The translations under genes were made by a program, and so were the position numbers. The notes beneath the pieces were generated by a model that ran no database searches, was not told where the DNA came from, and saw only the letters and a program-made list of their open reading frames with translations. DNA of 57,297 nt. Origin: Bacteroides sp. 224. Lineage in GTDB: Bacteria > Bacteroidota > Bacteroidia > Bacteroidales > Bacteroidaceae. Shown one piece after another: positions 45,050 to 54,273 of the stretch. Numbering within the stretch: position 1 is the first letter of the stretch; every line of letters begins with the position of its first letter. The stretch is from NCBI RefSeq assembly GCF_010500995.1, contig NZ_QVMK01000015.1, positions 1 through 57,297 of the forward strand. Direction: 5' to 3'.

Positions 45050-46201
45050 ATGTCAAAAAGCAACAATACAATAGTAAAACTTATCCCTATTATGCTGGCA
45101 TTCTTTGCCATGGGATTTGTCGACTTGGTTGGCACAGCCACCAATTATGTAAAAGACGATTTGCAGCTCTCGGATACGATGGCTAACATCTTTCCGTCTA
45201 TGGTTTTCTTCTGGTTCCTGATATGTTCAGTACCTACAGGTATGTTAATGAACCGCATTGGCCGTCGTAAAACCGTGCTTCTTAGTCTGGTAGTAACTAC
45301 GGTTTCGCTTTTGCTTCCGATAGTTAGCTACTCATTTATAAGTATGTTACTCTCATTCTCTCTGTTGGGTATTGGTAATGCATTAATGCAGGTTTCTTTA
45401 AACCCTTTATTATCCAATGTGGTAAGTGGTGACAGATTGGCCAGTTCGCTTACGTTCGGGCAGTTTGTAAAAGCAATTGCTTCGTTTATTGCTCCGCTTA
45501 TAGCCAGTTGGGGTGCATTGCAGTTCGATAACTGGCGGATACTCTTCCCCATCTTTATGGTAGTGGCTATTCTGGCAGTCATCTTTTTGGGAATGACAAA
45601 CATCAATGAAGACGATGAAAAAGGAGAAAGTTCCACCTTTGCAGAGTGCTTTACCCTGTTGGGCGATAAACTGATCTTGCTCTCTTTCCTGGGAATTATG
45701 TGTCACGTAGGGATTGATGTAGGTACGAATGTTACTGCTCCTAAAATATTAATCGAACGTTTGGAGATTCCGCTTAATGAAGCAATCTATGCTACCAGTG
45801 TTTATTTTCTATTCCGTACCATCGGTTGTTTCTCCGGCACTTTCATTTTAGCTAAGTTTTCATCCAAAATATTCTTTGGCATCAGCTCTGTGTTAATGCT
45901 TCTGGGTATGGCGGGGCTTTTCTTCTTCGATACCAAGATGGCTATTTATGCTTGTGTGGCTCTGATTGGTTTTGGTAATTCGAATATCTTTCCGGTTATC
46001 TTCTCGGGTGCATTGTTGCATTTACCTAATAAAAAGAACGAAGTTTCCGGGTTAATGATTATGGGATTGTTTGGCGGCACTATTTTCCCGCTTATTATGG
46101 GAGTGGCTTCGGATGCTGTGAATGCTCAGATTGGGGCGGTAGCAGTAATGATGATTGGGGTGCTGTATTTATTGTATTTTACTACAAAGATTAAGAAATA
46201 A
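45050..46201 (+). CDS. MFS fructose/monosaccharide transporter
   Basis: A 383-residue inner-membrane carrier with about twelve membrane helices, of the major facilitator superfamily. The loop NRIGRRKTVLL after the second helix is the MFS signature. It resembles sugar permeases of the FucP/GluP kind and is placed like BT1758, the monosaccharide importer of the fructan locus. The start at 45050 (MSKSNNT) avoids the hairpin sequence. Fructose as substrate is inferred from the neighbours. Confidence 0.9.
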   Translation: MSKSNNTIVKLIPIMLAFFAMGFVDLVGTATNYVKDDLQLSDTMANIFPSMVFFWFLICSVPTGMLMNRIGRRKTVLLSLVVTTVSLLLPIVSYSFISMLLSFSLLGIGNALMQVSLNPLLSNVVSGDRLASSLTFGQFVKAIASFIAPLIASWGALQFDNWRILFPIFMVVAILAVIFLGMTNINEDDEKGESSTFAECFTLLGDKLILLSFLGIMCHVGIDVGTNVTAPKILIERLEIPLNEAIYATSVYFLFRTIGCFSGTFILAKFSSKIFFGISSVLMLLGMAGLFFFDTKMAIYACVALIGFGNSNIFPVIFSGALLHLPNKKNEVSGLMIMGLFGGTIFPLIMGVASDAVNAQIGAVAVMMIGVLYLLYFTTKIKK

Positions 46202-46205
46202 TATA

Positions 46206-46292
46206 AACCGCAGAGTTACGCAGATTAACGCGGAGTTATAAATTTGAGTTCTTAAGTAAAAACTCTGCGCAAATCTGCGTAACTCTGTGGTT
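46206..46292. repeat. GAACCGC-family inverted repeat between MFS and fructokinase genes
   Basis: Arms of 21 bases (46206-46226 and 46272-46292) match except for one G-U pair; further inward the GCGGAGTT and AACTCTGC segments also nearly pair. The same words occur in the repeats at 39563 and 53254. Confidence 0.65.
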
Positions 46293-46308
46293 CAAAAAGA
46301 ATAAAACA

Positions 46309-47196
46309 ATGAACAATATAATCGTAGGAATGGGCGAAGCATTATGGGATATGCTGCCCGAAGGAAAAAAAATTGGTGGTGCTCCTGCAAACTTTGCCTA
46401 CCATGTTTCTCAGTTTGGTTTAAATAGCTGTGTAGTCAGCGCATTGGGGAATGATAAATTAGGAGACGAGATACTCGATGTATTAAGCGAAAAGAAACTG
46501 AAACACCAGATACAACGAGTTGATTATCCAACCGGAACCGTTCAGGTTACTTTAGACGATGAGGGCATCCCCTGTTATGAAATAAAAGAAAATGTAGCTT
46601 GGGATAATATTCCTTTTACGGATGAATTAAAAGAATTGGCACTTCGTACCCGTGCAGTCTGTTTCGGTTCATTGGCGCAACGTAATTCGGTAAGTCGCAA
46701 CACAATCAACCGTTTTCTGGATACGATGCCTGATACTGAAGGAAATCTTAAAATATTCGACATTAATCTTCGTCAGCACTTCTATACCAAAGAGGTGTTA
46801 AGTGAGTCTTTCGAAAAGTGTAATGTACTAAAGATTAACGATGAAGAATTGGTTATCGTCAGTCGGATGTTTGGTTATCCGGGGATTGATCTTGAAGATA
46901 AATGCTGGATACTTCTGGCAAAGTATAATTTAAAGATGCTGATTCTTACTTGTGGCACAAACGGTAGTTATGTATTTACTCCGGGGGCGGTTTCCTTCCT
47001 TGAGACTCCATCTGTTTCGGTGGCTGATACGGTAGGGGCAGGCGATTCGTTTACGGCGGCATTCTGTGCTTCTATTCTGGGAGGCAAGAGTATTCGGGAA
47101 GCGCATAAGTTGGCGGTGGATGCTTCGGCGTATGTTTGTACGCAAAGTGGAGCAATGCCTGTGTTTCCGGAGGAGATATTGAGAAGGTTAAGGTAA
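46309..47196 (+). CDS. PfkB-family fructokinase
   Basis: A 295-residue sugar kinase of the ribokinase/PfkB family that phosphorylates fructose with ATP. The N-terminal substrate motif GGAPANFAYHVSQFG and the C-terminal catalytic DTVGAGDSFTAAF, with the base Asp, are both intact. It corresponds to BT1757. As the last step of the locus it traps imported fructose as fructose phosphate for glycolysis. It follows the MFS gene after a hairpin. Confidence 0.94.
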   Translation: MNNIIVGMGEALWDMLPEGKKIGGAPANFAYHVSQFGLNSCVVSALGNDKLGDEILDVLSEKKLKHQIQRVDYPTGTVQVTLDDEGIPCYEIKENVAWDNIPFTDELKELALRTRAVCFGSLAQRNSVSRNTINRFLDTMPDTEGNLKIFDINLRQHFYTKEVLSESFEKCNVLKINDEELVIVSRMFGYPGIDLEDKCWILLAKYNLKMLILTCGTNGSYVFTPGAVSFLETPSVSVADTVGAGDSFTAAFCASILGGKSIREAHKLAVDASAYVCTQSGAMPVFPEEILRRLR

Positions 47197-47238
47197 AAGA
47201 TTGATGAAGGTGTGTCATAAAGTCATGCATGGTGCAAA

Positions 47239-47334
47239 TTAACCACAGATTAACAGATTACACTGATTATAAGGCTTTGATTATCAACAATCTGTAAATT
47301 AACAAATTCGTGAAATCCTTTAATCTGTGGTTAA
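47239..47334. terminator. Inverted repeat between convergent fructokinase and pgeF
   Basis: Perfect 15-bp arms TTAACCACAGATTAA (47239-47253) and its complement (47320-47334). The word ATTAACAGATT is repeated just inside each arm. It probably ends both transcripts, although the loop is long. Confidence 0.5.
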
Positions 47335-47360
47335 AATACAACTTCTGACACGCTCACCCC

Positions 47361-48176
47361 TTATTTTGTACGAATCATAATACCCGATAGCATACGTCCC
47401 GAATCAATTCCTAATCGTCGTGCCGAAAAGAAATCCTCATGATTAATATATGTACAGATATTAGCCAATTCTATCTGACTTTGAGGAATGCCAAAGTCTA
47501 TCAATTGCATACGGTTAGCTTCCTGCAAGTTTATATGTGGTTTTCCTGAATCCTGGTCCCGGTAAGAAATACGATTCATATCAAAACCCACCACATCAAA
47601 AGCCTTGTAAACCTCCTCCCCTACTTCAAATGAAATAAGTGAAATACTTGGTCCAATGGTTACAACTACATCTTCTCCTTTTGTTTTGTATACTTCCTGC
47701 ATTAACTTCAATGTCTTGGCTACAATACAGGAAACTGTACTTCTCCATCCGGCATGTACGGCGGCTACCACTTGCTGCTTTTGGTCATACAATAACAAAG
47801 GAACACAATCGGCAGTAGAAACACAAACACAACATCCTTTCTGATTAGTGACTACAGCATCTTTAGAATCCAGCAGTTTACGTTGCTCTTCTTCCGAAGA
47901 ATTCAGAAAAACTTCATCAATTACACCAATATCAGCTCCATGAGTTTGCCGGGGTATAATTAGTTGGGCATCGGGTTGAGAAAGTCCCTGACGCAATAAC
48001 TCTTGATTATGTTTCACAACCTCTGCCTCATCTCCACAATAGGGAGAGCAATTAAAAGAGGTATAATTTCCTGTGCCACTCCCACCGTTTCGGGTAGTCA
48101 CAAAATGAGAAATGTTGGGATACATACTTAACATTTCGTATCCCAACATTCTTTTATCTGTAGTTAATGAAATCAT
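47361..48176 (-). CDS. pgeF: PgeF/YfiH-family multicopper-oxidase-fold protein
   Basis: A 271-residue cytoplasmic protein of the YfiH (peptidoglycan editing factor, laccase-domain) family. Metal-binding motifs are [12 protein letters not shown] (Cys) and [11 protein letters not shown] (His), with the first His in QTHGADIG. Members have been described as purine nucleoside phosphorylases/deaminases and as editing enzymes that avoid L-Ser in cell-wall peptides; which one applies here is not readable. It overlaps obgE by four bases and lies at the end of the hpt-adk-obgE-pgeF run. Confidence 0.9.
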   Translation of the reverse strand: MISLTTDKRMLGYEMLSMYPNISHFVTTRNGGSGTGNYTSFNCSPYCGDEAEVVKHNQELLRQGLSQPDAQLIIPRQTHGADIGVIDEVFLNSSEEEQRKLLDSKDAVVTNQKGCCVCVSTADCVPLLLYDQKQQVVAAVHAGWRSTVSCIVAKTLKLMQEVYKTKGEDVVVTIGPSISLISFEVGEEVYKAFDVVGFDMNRISYRDQDSGKPHINLQEANRMQLIDFGIPQSQIELANICTYINHEDFFSARRLGIDSGRMLSGIMIRTK

Positions 48177-49336
48177 TCTTCGTCCCAGTCTTCTTCATCG
48201 TATTCATAATCGAAATCGTCTTCATCGTCATCTTCGTATTCATATACAAAGTCTTCATCCTCTCCCTGAGCTTTAAGTTCATCCTTTAATCGAAGAATAT
48301 CTTTAGGACGATGTACGATAGAAGTTGCTTCAATTTTATTGCTTTCCTTATTCAACTCTTCCCAAAGAATATCTTTAAGTACGGACACACCCAATCCGGT
48401 AATAGAAGAAATGAAGACATGAGGAATAGCTTCCGGCAAATCTTGTTCTATTTCGTCCATTAGTTCCTGATCGAGCATATCACTTTTGGTGATAGCCAAT
48501 ACCCTTTGCTTATCCATCATCTCCGGATTGAAAGTTCGAAGCTCGTTCAATAAAATTTCATACTCTTTACGAATATCGTCACTGTCGGCAGGAACCATGA
48601 ACAATAACAAGGAGTTACGTTCAATGTGGCGCAAGAAACGGAGTCCCAGCCCCTTTCCTTCACTGGCTCCCTCAATAATGCCCGGAATATCGGCCATTAC
48701 AAAGGATTTACCATCGCGGTAAGACACAATTCCTAAATTGGGTTCCAGCGTAGTAAACGGATAGTCGGCAATTTTAGGTTTGGCTGCCGAGACGGATGAA
48801 AGTAATGTGGACTTTCCGGCATTTGGAAATCCTACAAGACCCACATCGGCCAATAGTTTCAGCTCCATAATAACCGTCAGTTCCTGCATAGGTTCTCCCG
48901 GTTGTGCAAAACGAGGAGCCTGACGGGTAGCTGTGCGAAAATGCCAGTTACCTAATCCTCCACGTCCGCCTTTCAGAAGAATAACTTCCTGACCATGATC
49001 TGTTACATCGCAAATATACTCGCCGGTTTCGGCATTATAAACAACAGTTCCACAGGGTACTTCTATTACCTTGTCTGCTCCATCTTTACCAAAGCTACGG
49101 GCTTTACTTCCCGACTCTCCGTGTCCTGCCATTACATGGCGTTCGTACTTTAAATGAAGAAGTGTCCAGTAATTTCGGTTTCCGCGCAATATTACATTGC
49201 CTCCTCTTCCTCCGTCTCCCCCATCAGGGCCACCGTTAGGAACATATTTCTCACGACGCATGTGTGTAGATCCTCTCCCTCCTTTACCGGAGCGACAGTA
49301 TATCTTCACATAATCAACAAAATTAGATTCGGCCAT
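48173..49336 (-). CDS. obgE: Obg-family ribosome-associated GTPase
   Basis: A 387-residue GTPase needed for 50S subunit assembly. The N-terminal Obg fold is glycine-rich ([23 protein letters not shown] and [14 protein letters not shown]); the G domain has the P-loop [12 protein letters not shown] at about 166-177, G3 DIPGI, and the NKxD-type motif as TKSD. The C-terminal tail is strikingly acidic and Tyr-rich ([15 protein letters not shown]), typical of Bacteroidetes copies. It overlaps pgeF and lies 48 bases after adk. Confidence 0.95.
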   Translation of the reverse strand: MAESNFVDYVKIYCRSGKGGRGSTHMRREKYVPNGGPDGGDGGRGGNVILRGNRNYWTLLHLKYERHVMAGHGESGSKARSFGKDGADKVIEVPCGTVVYNAETGEYICDVTDHGQEVILLKGGRGGLGNWHFRTATRQAPRFAQPGEPMQELTVIMELKLLADVGLVGFPNAGKSTLLSSVSAAKPKIADYPFTTLEPNLGIVSYRDGKSFVMADIPGIIEGASEGKGLGLRFLRHIERNSLLLFMVPADSDDIRKEYEILLNELRTFNPEMMDKQRVLAITKSDMLDQELMDEIEQDLPEAIPHVFISSITGLGVSVLKDILWEELNKESNKIEATSIVHRPKDILRLKDELKAQGEDEDFVYEYEDDDEDDFDYEYDEEDWDEE

Positions 49337-49384
49337 TTTTTTCAGTAGGATTTAGTAGTTAGTAGATAGTAGCCGGGCTAATAA

Positions 49385-49963
49385 TTAAACCCCAGCCACT
49401 GAAAATATTTCTTTATGTACTTTTTCGGTAATTTCCTCCAGCGGGCCATGTCCTTGTATATGACAATACTTGCCTTCGTTCTTATACCAGTCAATCAATG
49501 GAGCTGTTTGTGTGTTATACACTAACAAGCGTTTTTTGATTGTTTCTTCATTATCATCGGCACGTCCTGAATCTTTTCCACGTTTAATCAAACGGGCCAT
49601 TAGTTCAGCTTCGGGAACATCAAGATCAATCATAATTGAAACCTCTTGTCCTCTGTTTGCCAACATTTTTTTCAACTCTTCAGCTTGGGCAATAGTACGT
49701 GGAAAACCATCGAAGATTACTCCTTTACTATCAATGAAACCATCGAGTACTCCTGCCAGAATATCAATCATCAACTCGTCGGGAATCAATTGCCCTTGGT
49801 CGATGTATCTCTGAGCGGTTTTACCTAATTCACTGCCTTTCTTTATTTCGGTACGCAACACTTCTCCTGTAGAAATGTGGTTTAATCCGAATTTTTCGGC
49901 AATACGTTCGCCTTGTGTTCCCTTTCCTGATCCGGGAGCACCAAAAATAACAATGTTTAGCAT
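49385..49963 (-). CDS. adk: Adenylate kinase
   Basis: A 192-residue kinase converting AMP and ATP to two ADP. The P-loop GAPGSGKGTQ is at residues 7-16, GFPRTIAQAE is the nucleotide-binding block, and RLIKRGKDSGRADDNEETIKKRL is the lid region, which is the short form without zinc cysteines. It lies 20 bases downstream of hpt. Confidence 0.96.
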   Translation of the reverse strand: MLNIVIFGAPGSGKGTQGERIAEKFGLNHISTGEVLRTEIKKGSELGKTAQRYIDQGQLIPDELMIDILAGVLDGFIDSKGVIFDGFPRTIAQAEELKKMLANRGQEVSIMIDLDVPEAELMARLIKRGKDSGRADDNEETIKKRLLVYNTQTAPLIDWYKNEGKYCHIQGHGPLEEITEKVHKEIFSVAGV

Positions 49964-49983
49964 CTTAATACCTCTAAAAAAAA

Positions 49984-50523
49984 TTAATCGTTTACAATTG
50001 TATATATGTGGGGGTAATTTCGTCCAAAGCCATCATAATCTAATCCATATCCTACTATAAAATCATTGGGAATTCGCATTGCTACATATTTCACATCTAA
50101 ACTAACTTGCAATTTATCAGGTTTCAGAAGTAAAGAAGCAATATGAATTTCGCGTGGGCTACGGGTGCCCAATGATTCCAGCAGGCGTTGCATAGTAAGT
50201 CCTGTATCTACAATATCTTCTACAATTACAATCACACGATCAGTTATATCTTCCGTAAGGCCAAAGACTTCTTTGATATGTCCGGAAGAAAGCACCCCTT
50301 GATAAGAAGCCAACTTCACAAATGATATTTCACAAGGAATGGTGATCTGTTTCATCAAATCGGAGGTAAACATAAACGCTCCGTTGAGGACACTTAGAAA
50401 GAGTGGATTCTTCCCTTCAAAATCACGGTTTATTTCTTCAGCTACACGTGTTACTTCTTTTTGAATCTCTTCAGATTTAATAGATATAGAGAAACATTTG
50501 TCTTTAATTTTAATAGAATCCAT
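49984..50523 (-). CDS. hpt: Hypoxanthine phosphoribosyltransferase
   Basis: A 179-residue purine salvage enzyme that joins hypoxanthine (or guanine) to PRPP. The PRPP loop VIVEDIVDTGLTMQRLL is intact, and NGAFMFTSDL and KPDKLQVSLDVKYVAMRIPNDFIVGYGLDYDG, which contact the base, are present. It is the first gene of the hpt-adk-obgE-pgeF run and has a close-to-consensus promoter. It is divergent from nnr. Confidence 0.95.
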   Translation of the reverse strand: MDSIKIKDKCFSISIKSEEIQKEVTRVAEEINRDFEGKNPLFLSVLNGAFMFTSDLMKQITIPCEISFVKLASYQGVLSSGHIKEVFGLTEDITDRVIVIVEDIVDTGLTMQRLLESLGTRSPREIHIASLLLKPDKLQVSLDVKYVAMRIPNDFIVGYGLDYDGFGRNYPHIYTIVND

Positions 50524-50546
50524 AACTAATCTTTTAAAAAGTAGGG

Positions 50547-50577
50547 CAAAAGTACGTTTTTTATTCCACTAACGCAA
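50547..50577 (-). promoter_or_regulatory. Predicted hpt promoter
   Basis: On the minus strand TTTG (50577 to 50574), 19 bases, then TACTTTTG (50554 to 50547): an exact match to the Bacteroides consensus. Confidence 0.7.
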
Positions 50578-50587
50578 AGAAGTATTG

Positions 50588-50595
50588 TATATTTG
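50588..50595 (+). promoter_or_regulatory. Predicted nnr -7 box
   Basis: TATATTTG, 23 bases before the start codon of the nnr gene, divergent from the hpt promoter. No clear -33 element was found. Confidence 0.5.
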
Positions 50596-50618
50596 TAATC
50601 TAAATAAGAAAGACAATT

Positions 50619-52124
50619 ATGAAGATATTTCCAAGCAAAAGCATTCACGCATTAGATGCATATACTATAGAACATGAGCCAATAAGTTCTATCGATTTAA
50701 TGGAAAGAGCTGCCCAGGCAATAACTAATACTTTCATCAACCAGTGGGGACATAACACCCCTGTCACTATATTTGCCGGTCCGGGTAATAATGGTGGAGA
50801 TGCATTGGCTGTAGCCTGTATGCTAATAGGAAAAGGCTATAATGTAGCCACCTATCTATTTAACCCGCAGGGAGAATTATCTGCCGATTGCCAAACAAAT
50901 AAGGAAAGGCTACAAACTATAGAGAATGTTAATTTCACAGAAGTAAGTACTCAATTTGTACCTCCAAGTCTCACTTCATCGCATGTAGTGATTGATGGCC
51001 TCTTTGGCTCCGGACTAAACAAGCCCCTTACCGGCGGGTTTGCCGCTGTAGTGAAATACATCAATGCTTCGCCAGCCACTGTAGTAGCAATCGATATTCC
51101 TTCAGGACTAATGGGAGAAGATAATACTTTCAATAATCGATCTACAATTATACAGGCAGATTATACTTTCAGTCTGCAACTTCCCAAGCTCTCTTTCCTA
51201 TTTGCCGAGAATGGCGACCTTGTAGGCGAATGGAAATTACTCGATATAAGATTGAGTAAACAAGCTATAGAAGAAACCGAAACACCTTATTATTTGTTAG
51301 AAGAGGAAAATATACGTCCTTTAATTAAAGAACGAAGCAAATTTGCTCATAAAGGAAACTTCGGTCACGCACTTCTCATTGCCGGTTCTTACGGAATGGC
51401 GGGTGCCTCTATCTTATCTGCCCAAGCATGCTTACGTTCCGGAGTTGGGTTACTCACTGTATATGCTCCAAGACAGAATAATAACATCTTGCAAACCTCT
51501 GTGCCGGAGGCTATTGTAAAAACAGACATTCATGATTTATGCTTTAGTACTCCTGTGGATAATGATGATTATCAGGTAATTGGAATCGGACCGGGACTTG
51601 GGCAGAGTCAAGAAACTGCATTTGCTTTATTGGAGCAGATATCTATTGCCCAAACACCTATGGTAATTGATGCGGATGCATTGAATATATTAGCTACTCA
51701 AAAGCAAGCACTAACTTCATTGCCTAAAGGTTCTATCCTCACTCCACATCCAAAAGAATTGGAACGCCTTGTGGGTAAATGCCGAAACTCTTACGAACGT
51801 TTGATGAAAGCGTGTGATCTGGCACACAATTGCAAGATATACATTGTGTTAAAAGGAGCATATACGGCTGTTATAACTCCTGAAGGCAATGTATATTTCA
51901 ACTCTACAGGCAACCCGGGAATGGCCACAGCCGGTAGTGGAGACATATTAACGGGTATCATTCTGTCCTTACTGGCACAAAACTACGCACCCGAAGAAGC
52001 TGCTAAGATCGGAGTATTTATACATGGCATAGCAGGTGATCTTGCCCGACAAAAATATGGAGTAATCGGACTTACAGCAAGTGACATTATTGAGTTTTTA
52101 CCTGCTGCCTGGATGCATATTTAA
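50619..52124 (+). CDS. nnr: Bifunctional NAD(P)H-hydrate epimerase/dehydratase
   Basis: A 501-residue repair enzyme. The N-terminal YjeF_N domain (about 1-215, AGPGNNGGDALAVACML and VIDGLFGSGLNKPL) interconverts the R and S forms of damaged NAD(P)H hydrate; the C-terminal YjeF_C domain (about 225-500, GSYGMAGASILSAQACLRSGVGL and NPGMATAGSGDILTGII) dehydrates the S form using ATP or ADP. Both active-site blocks are present, so the fused, active form is expected. Divergent from hpt. Confidence 0.94.
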   Translation: MKIFPSKSIHALDAYTIEHEPISSIDLMERAAQAITNTFINQWGHNTPVTIFAGPGNNGGDALAVACMLIGKGYNVATYLFNPQGELSADCQTNKERLQTIENVNFTEVSTQFVPPSLTSSHVVIDGLFGSGLNKPLTGGFAAVVKYINASPATVVAIDIPSGLMGEDNTFNNRSTIIQADYTFSLQLPKLSFLFAENGDLVGEWKLLDIRLSKQAIEETETPYYLLEEENIRPLIKERSKFAHKGNFGHALLIAGSYGMAGASILSAQACLRSGVGLLTVYAPRQNNNILQTSVPEAIVKTDIHDLCFSTPVDNDDYQVIGIGPGLGQSQETAFALLEQISIAQTPMVIDADALNILATQKQALTSLPKGSILTPHPKELERLVGKCRNSYERLMKACDLAHNCKIYIVLKGAYTAVITPEGNVYFNSTGNPGMATAGSGDILTGIILSLLAQNYAPEEAAKIGVFIHGIAGDLARQKYGVIGLTASDIIEFLPAAWMHI

Positions 52125-52134
52125 ACTTCTTTAT

Positions 52135-52142
52135 TACCTTTG
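52135..52142 (+). promoter_or_regulatory. Predicted -7 box of the DUF4831 gene
   Basis: TACCTTTG matches TAnnTTTG and ends 31 bases before the start, suggesting the gene is not wholly dependent on nnr. Confidence 0.45.
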
Positions 52143-52173
52143 TTGTTTCAGAAACGTTATAACATAGTATTAA

Positions 52174-53226
52174 ATGAGAAAGTATCTTATCGCAATAAGC
52201 ATCTTACTATCTTCTGTAGCATACGCACAGACAGAGATTCTATCAGGCGTAACCCGCGGAAAAGACTACGGTGTACTCTACACGCTTCCCAAAACAGAAA
52301 TAAATATTGAAGTAAAAGTTAATAAAGTAGTATACACACCGGGAGAGTTCAGTCGATATGCCGACAGATATCTTCGCCTTAACAATGTATCCGGAGATCC
52401 TGAAGAGTATTGGGAGCTGGTTAGTGTTTCCGCACAAGCGGTCGGGATACCTGATAGTGAAAATACATACTTCATTAAGCTGAAAGATAAAACAGTAGCC
52501 CCCTTGGTAGAACTAACCGAGGATGGCTTAATTGCATCTATTAATGTGCCTGCCACTCCCAAAACAAAAACAGCAAGTATCTCTCAAACACCTGCATCAA
52601 AGCCAATTAACCCCAGAGACTTCTTTACCGAAGAAATCTTAATGGCCAACTCTACAGCCAAAATGGCCGAACTTGTATCCAAAGAAATTTATTATATCCG
52701 CGAAAGCCGAAATGCTTTAGTACGCGGACAAGCTGACACCATGCCTACCGATGGTGCACAATTAAAATTGATGCTTGAGAAATTAGATATTCAGGAACGT
52801 GCCATGTTGGAAATGTTCTCGGGTGTTACAAAGAAAGAAGAACGCACATATACCATTAAGTTAACTCCCAACAAAGAGTTCTCCAATGAAGTTGCTTTTC
52901 GTTTTTCAAGAAGGTTGGGAGTACTCGACAAAAACAATCTGGCGGGCGATCCTATCTATTTCAACTTAAAGAATCAACACTCCATCACCATTCCTCCTGC
53001 AACGGATGAGAAGAGTAAAAAACTGGAAGGGGTTGCCTATAATGTACCCGGCAAAGCGAATGCAACCATTATGTACGGAAAAGATAAAGTCTTTGATGGA
53101 GACTTACTGATTACCCAATTCGGAATTATAGAATATTTAGCTCCTGCCCTATTCAATAAGAATTCAACAATCAAAGTTTGGTTTAATCCGGAAAGTGGTA
53201 GTTTGAAGAAAGTGGAGAGGGAATGA
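52174..53226 (+). CDS. DUF4831 family exported protein
   Basis: A 350-residue protein with a Sec signal (LIAISILLSSVAYAQ) and the DUF4831 domain, seen as GVLYTLPKTEINIEVKVNKVVYTPGEFSRYADRYL and the central NPRDFFTEEILMANSTAKMAELVSKEIYYIRESRNALVRGQADTMPTDG block. Periplasmic or outer-membrane-associated, with no known function. It sits after nnr on the same strand. Confidence 0.85.
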   Translation: MRKYLIAISILLSSVAYAQTEILSGVTRGKDYGVLYTLPKTEINIEVKVNKVVYTPGEFSRYADRYLRLNNVSGDPEEYWELVSVSAQAVGIPDSENTYFIKLKDKTVAPLVELTEDGLIASINVPATPKTKTASISQTPASKPINPRDFFTEEILMANSTAKMAELVSKEIYYIRESRNALVRGQADTMPTDGAQLKLMLEKLDIQERAMLEMFSGVTKKEERTYTIKLTPNKEFSNEVAFRFSRRLGVLDKNNLAGDPIYFNLKNQHSITIPPATDEKSKKLEGVAYNVPGKANATIMYGKDKVFDGDLLITQFGIIEYLAPALFNKNSTIKVWFNPESGSLKKVERE

Positions 53227-53253
53227 TATTTTAATCAAAGTATAGATCTTTTT

Positions 53254-53343
53254 TTTGAACCGCAGAGTTACGCAGATTATCGCAGAGTGGTAGTTTCATA
53301 GATTAAAAACTCTGCGTCCATCTGCGTAACTCTGCGGTTCAAA
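53254..53343. terminator. Long perfect inverted repeat between convergent genes
   Basis: Perfect 24-bp arms at 53254-53277 and 53320-53343 (TTTGAACCGCAGAGTTACGC followed by AGAT, and its complement); an inner 8-bp pairing CGCAGAGT/ACTCTGCG extends the stem. A T-run precedes it. The clearest member of the GAACCGC family, between the DUF4831 gene and plsC. Confidence 0.75.
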
Positions 53344-53379
53344 TCATAACAATATCAATACAACAATTCCTGCCAATAA

Positions 53380-54141
53380 CTATTCGACTTCCTGATCTTC
53401 ATTCCTTACCATGCCTTTATGCTTCTCTGGTAAAGCACTTTCAACTTTGGCGTAAGCCTCTGCCATTGTTTCTTTTATATTATCTATGCCTTTACCTTTA
53501 GGAGGAATAGGATCATGTATAGTCAGAATCATTCTATAGCGATGTATCCATTTACCTGTTCGAGGAAGTATTTCGAAAGAGCCATCAATGGTAAGTGGTA
53601 CTACAGGCAATTGTAAATCATCGGCCAATTGGAAAGCACCTTTTTTAAAATACCCTATATGTCCGGTAAAGCTACGGGCACCTTCCGGGAAAACGACCAA
53701 TGAGATTCCATCTTTTAAAGAAGCTTTGGCTTGTTTGATAGTTGCCAATACTTTCTTGGGACCGGATCGATCTACAAATATATGTCCGGCACTCTCACAA
53801 GCCTTACCCACAAAAGGGATGGAACGTAAGCTCTTCTTCATCATCCATTTAAAGTTACGTCCCAGAAAGCCATAAATAAGGAAAATATCAAAAGCTCCCT
53901 GATGGTTGGCCACAAACACGTAAGAAGTTCGCTTCTTTAACTTCTCTCTTCCCCGAACTTTTACGGGAATCAATAGAAAAAAACAAATCAATATTGACCA
54001 GATCTTACCTGGATAATACCCCCATATATGAGCACCACCTATTAAAGAACCGATAATAGTTACTAAAGCAGTCAGTATAGTTAAAACCAGTAAGATAGGT
54101 AAAGCAATGCATATTTGATAGATGTAATACAGTACTCTCAT
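53380..54141 (-). CDS. plsC: 1-acyl-sn-glycerol-3-phosphate acyltransferase (PlsC-like)
   Basis: A 253-residue membrane acyltransferase that adds a fatty acid to lysophosphatidate. The N-terminus holds one or two hydrophobic segments (YIYQICIALPILLVLTILTALVTIIGSLIGG). The catalytic HX4D motif is HQGAFD, the substrate motif FPEGARS, and the later VPLTIDGS. Length agrees with the family. It starts close to bioB on the opposite strand and has a TAATTTTG -7 box. Acyl donor (ACP or CoA) is not readable. Confidence 0.92.
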   Translation of the reverse strand: MRVLYYIYQICIALPILLVLTILTALVTIIGSLIGGAHIWGYYPGKIWSILICFFLLIPVKVRGREKLKKRTSYVFVANHQGAFDIFLIYGFLGRNFKWMMKKSLRSIPFVGKACESAGHIFVDRSGPKKVLATIKQAKASLKDGISLVVFPEGARSFTGHIGYFKKGAFQLADDLQLPVVPLTIDGSFEILPRTGKWIHRYRMILTIHDPIPPKGKGIDNIKETMAEAYAKVESALPEKHKGMVRNEDQEVE

Positions 54142-54164
54142 AATTTACTTTTTTCTGTGTTGCG

Positions 54165-54172
54165 CAAAATTA
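54165..54172 (-). promoter_or_regulatory. Predicted plsC -7 box
   Basis: TAATTTTG (54172 to 54165) matches TAnnTTTG, 23 bases before the plsC start; an ATTG at about 54196 is near the -33 position. Confidence 0.45.
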
Positions 54173-54237
54173 CAATTATTTATTCAGATTTACAATGTAT
54201 TTAGAGGCAAGAATTCAGCAGTTTAAGAGTTAAGAAT

Positions 54238-54245
54238 TATCTTTG
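54238..54245 (+). promoter_or_regulatory. Predicted bioB -7 box
   Basis: TATCTTTG matches TAnnTTTG, 28 bases before the bioB start. No BirA-type operator or riboswitch was recognised here. Confidence 0.5.
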
Positions 54246-54273
54246 CCGACAGTTAATATAAAACTCTTATAGA

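Noticed and set aside
44679..45071. Minus-strand ORF of 130 codons
   Set aside because: It is antisense to the end of the GH32 gene and reads through the CACAGAG hairpin; the protein is a translation of the repeat words.
54180..54273. Biotin repressor operator or riboswitch before bioB
   Set aside because: No palindrome of BirA type and no riboswitch-like structure; only a simple -7 box.
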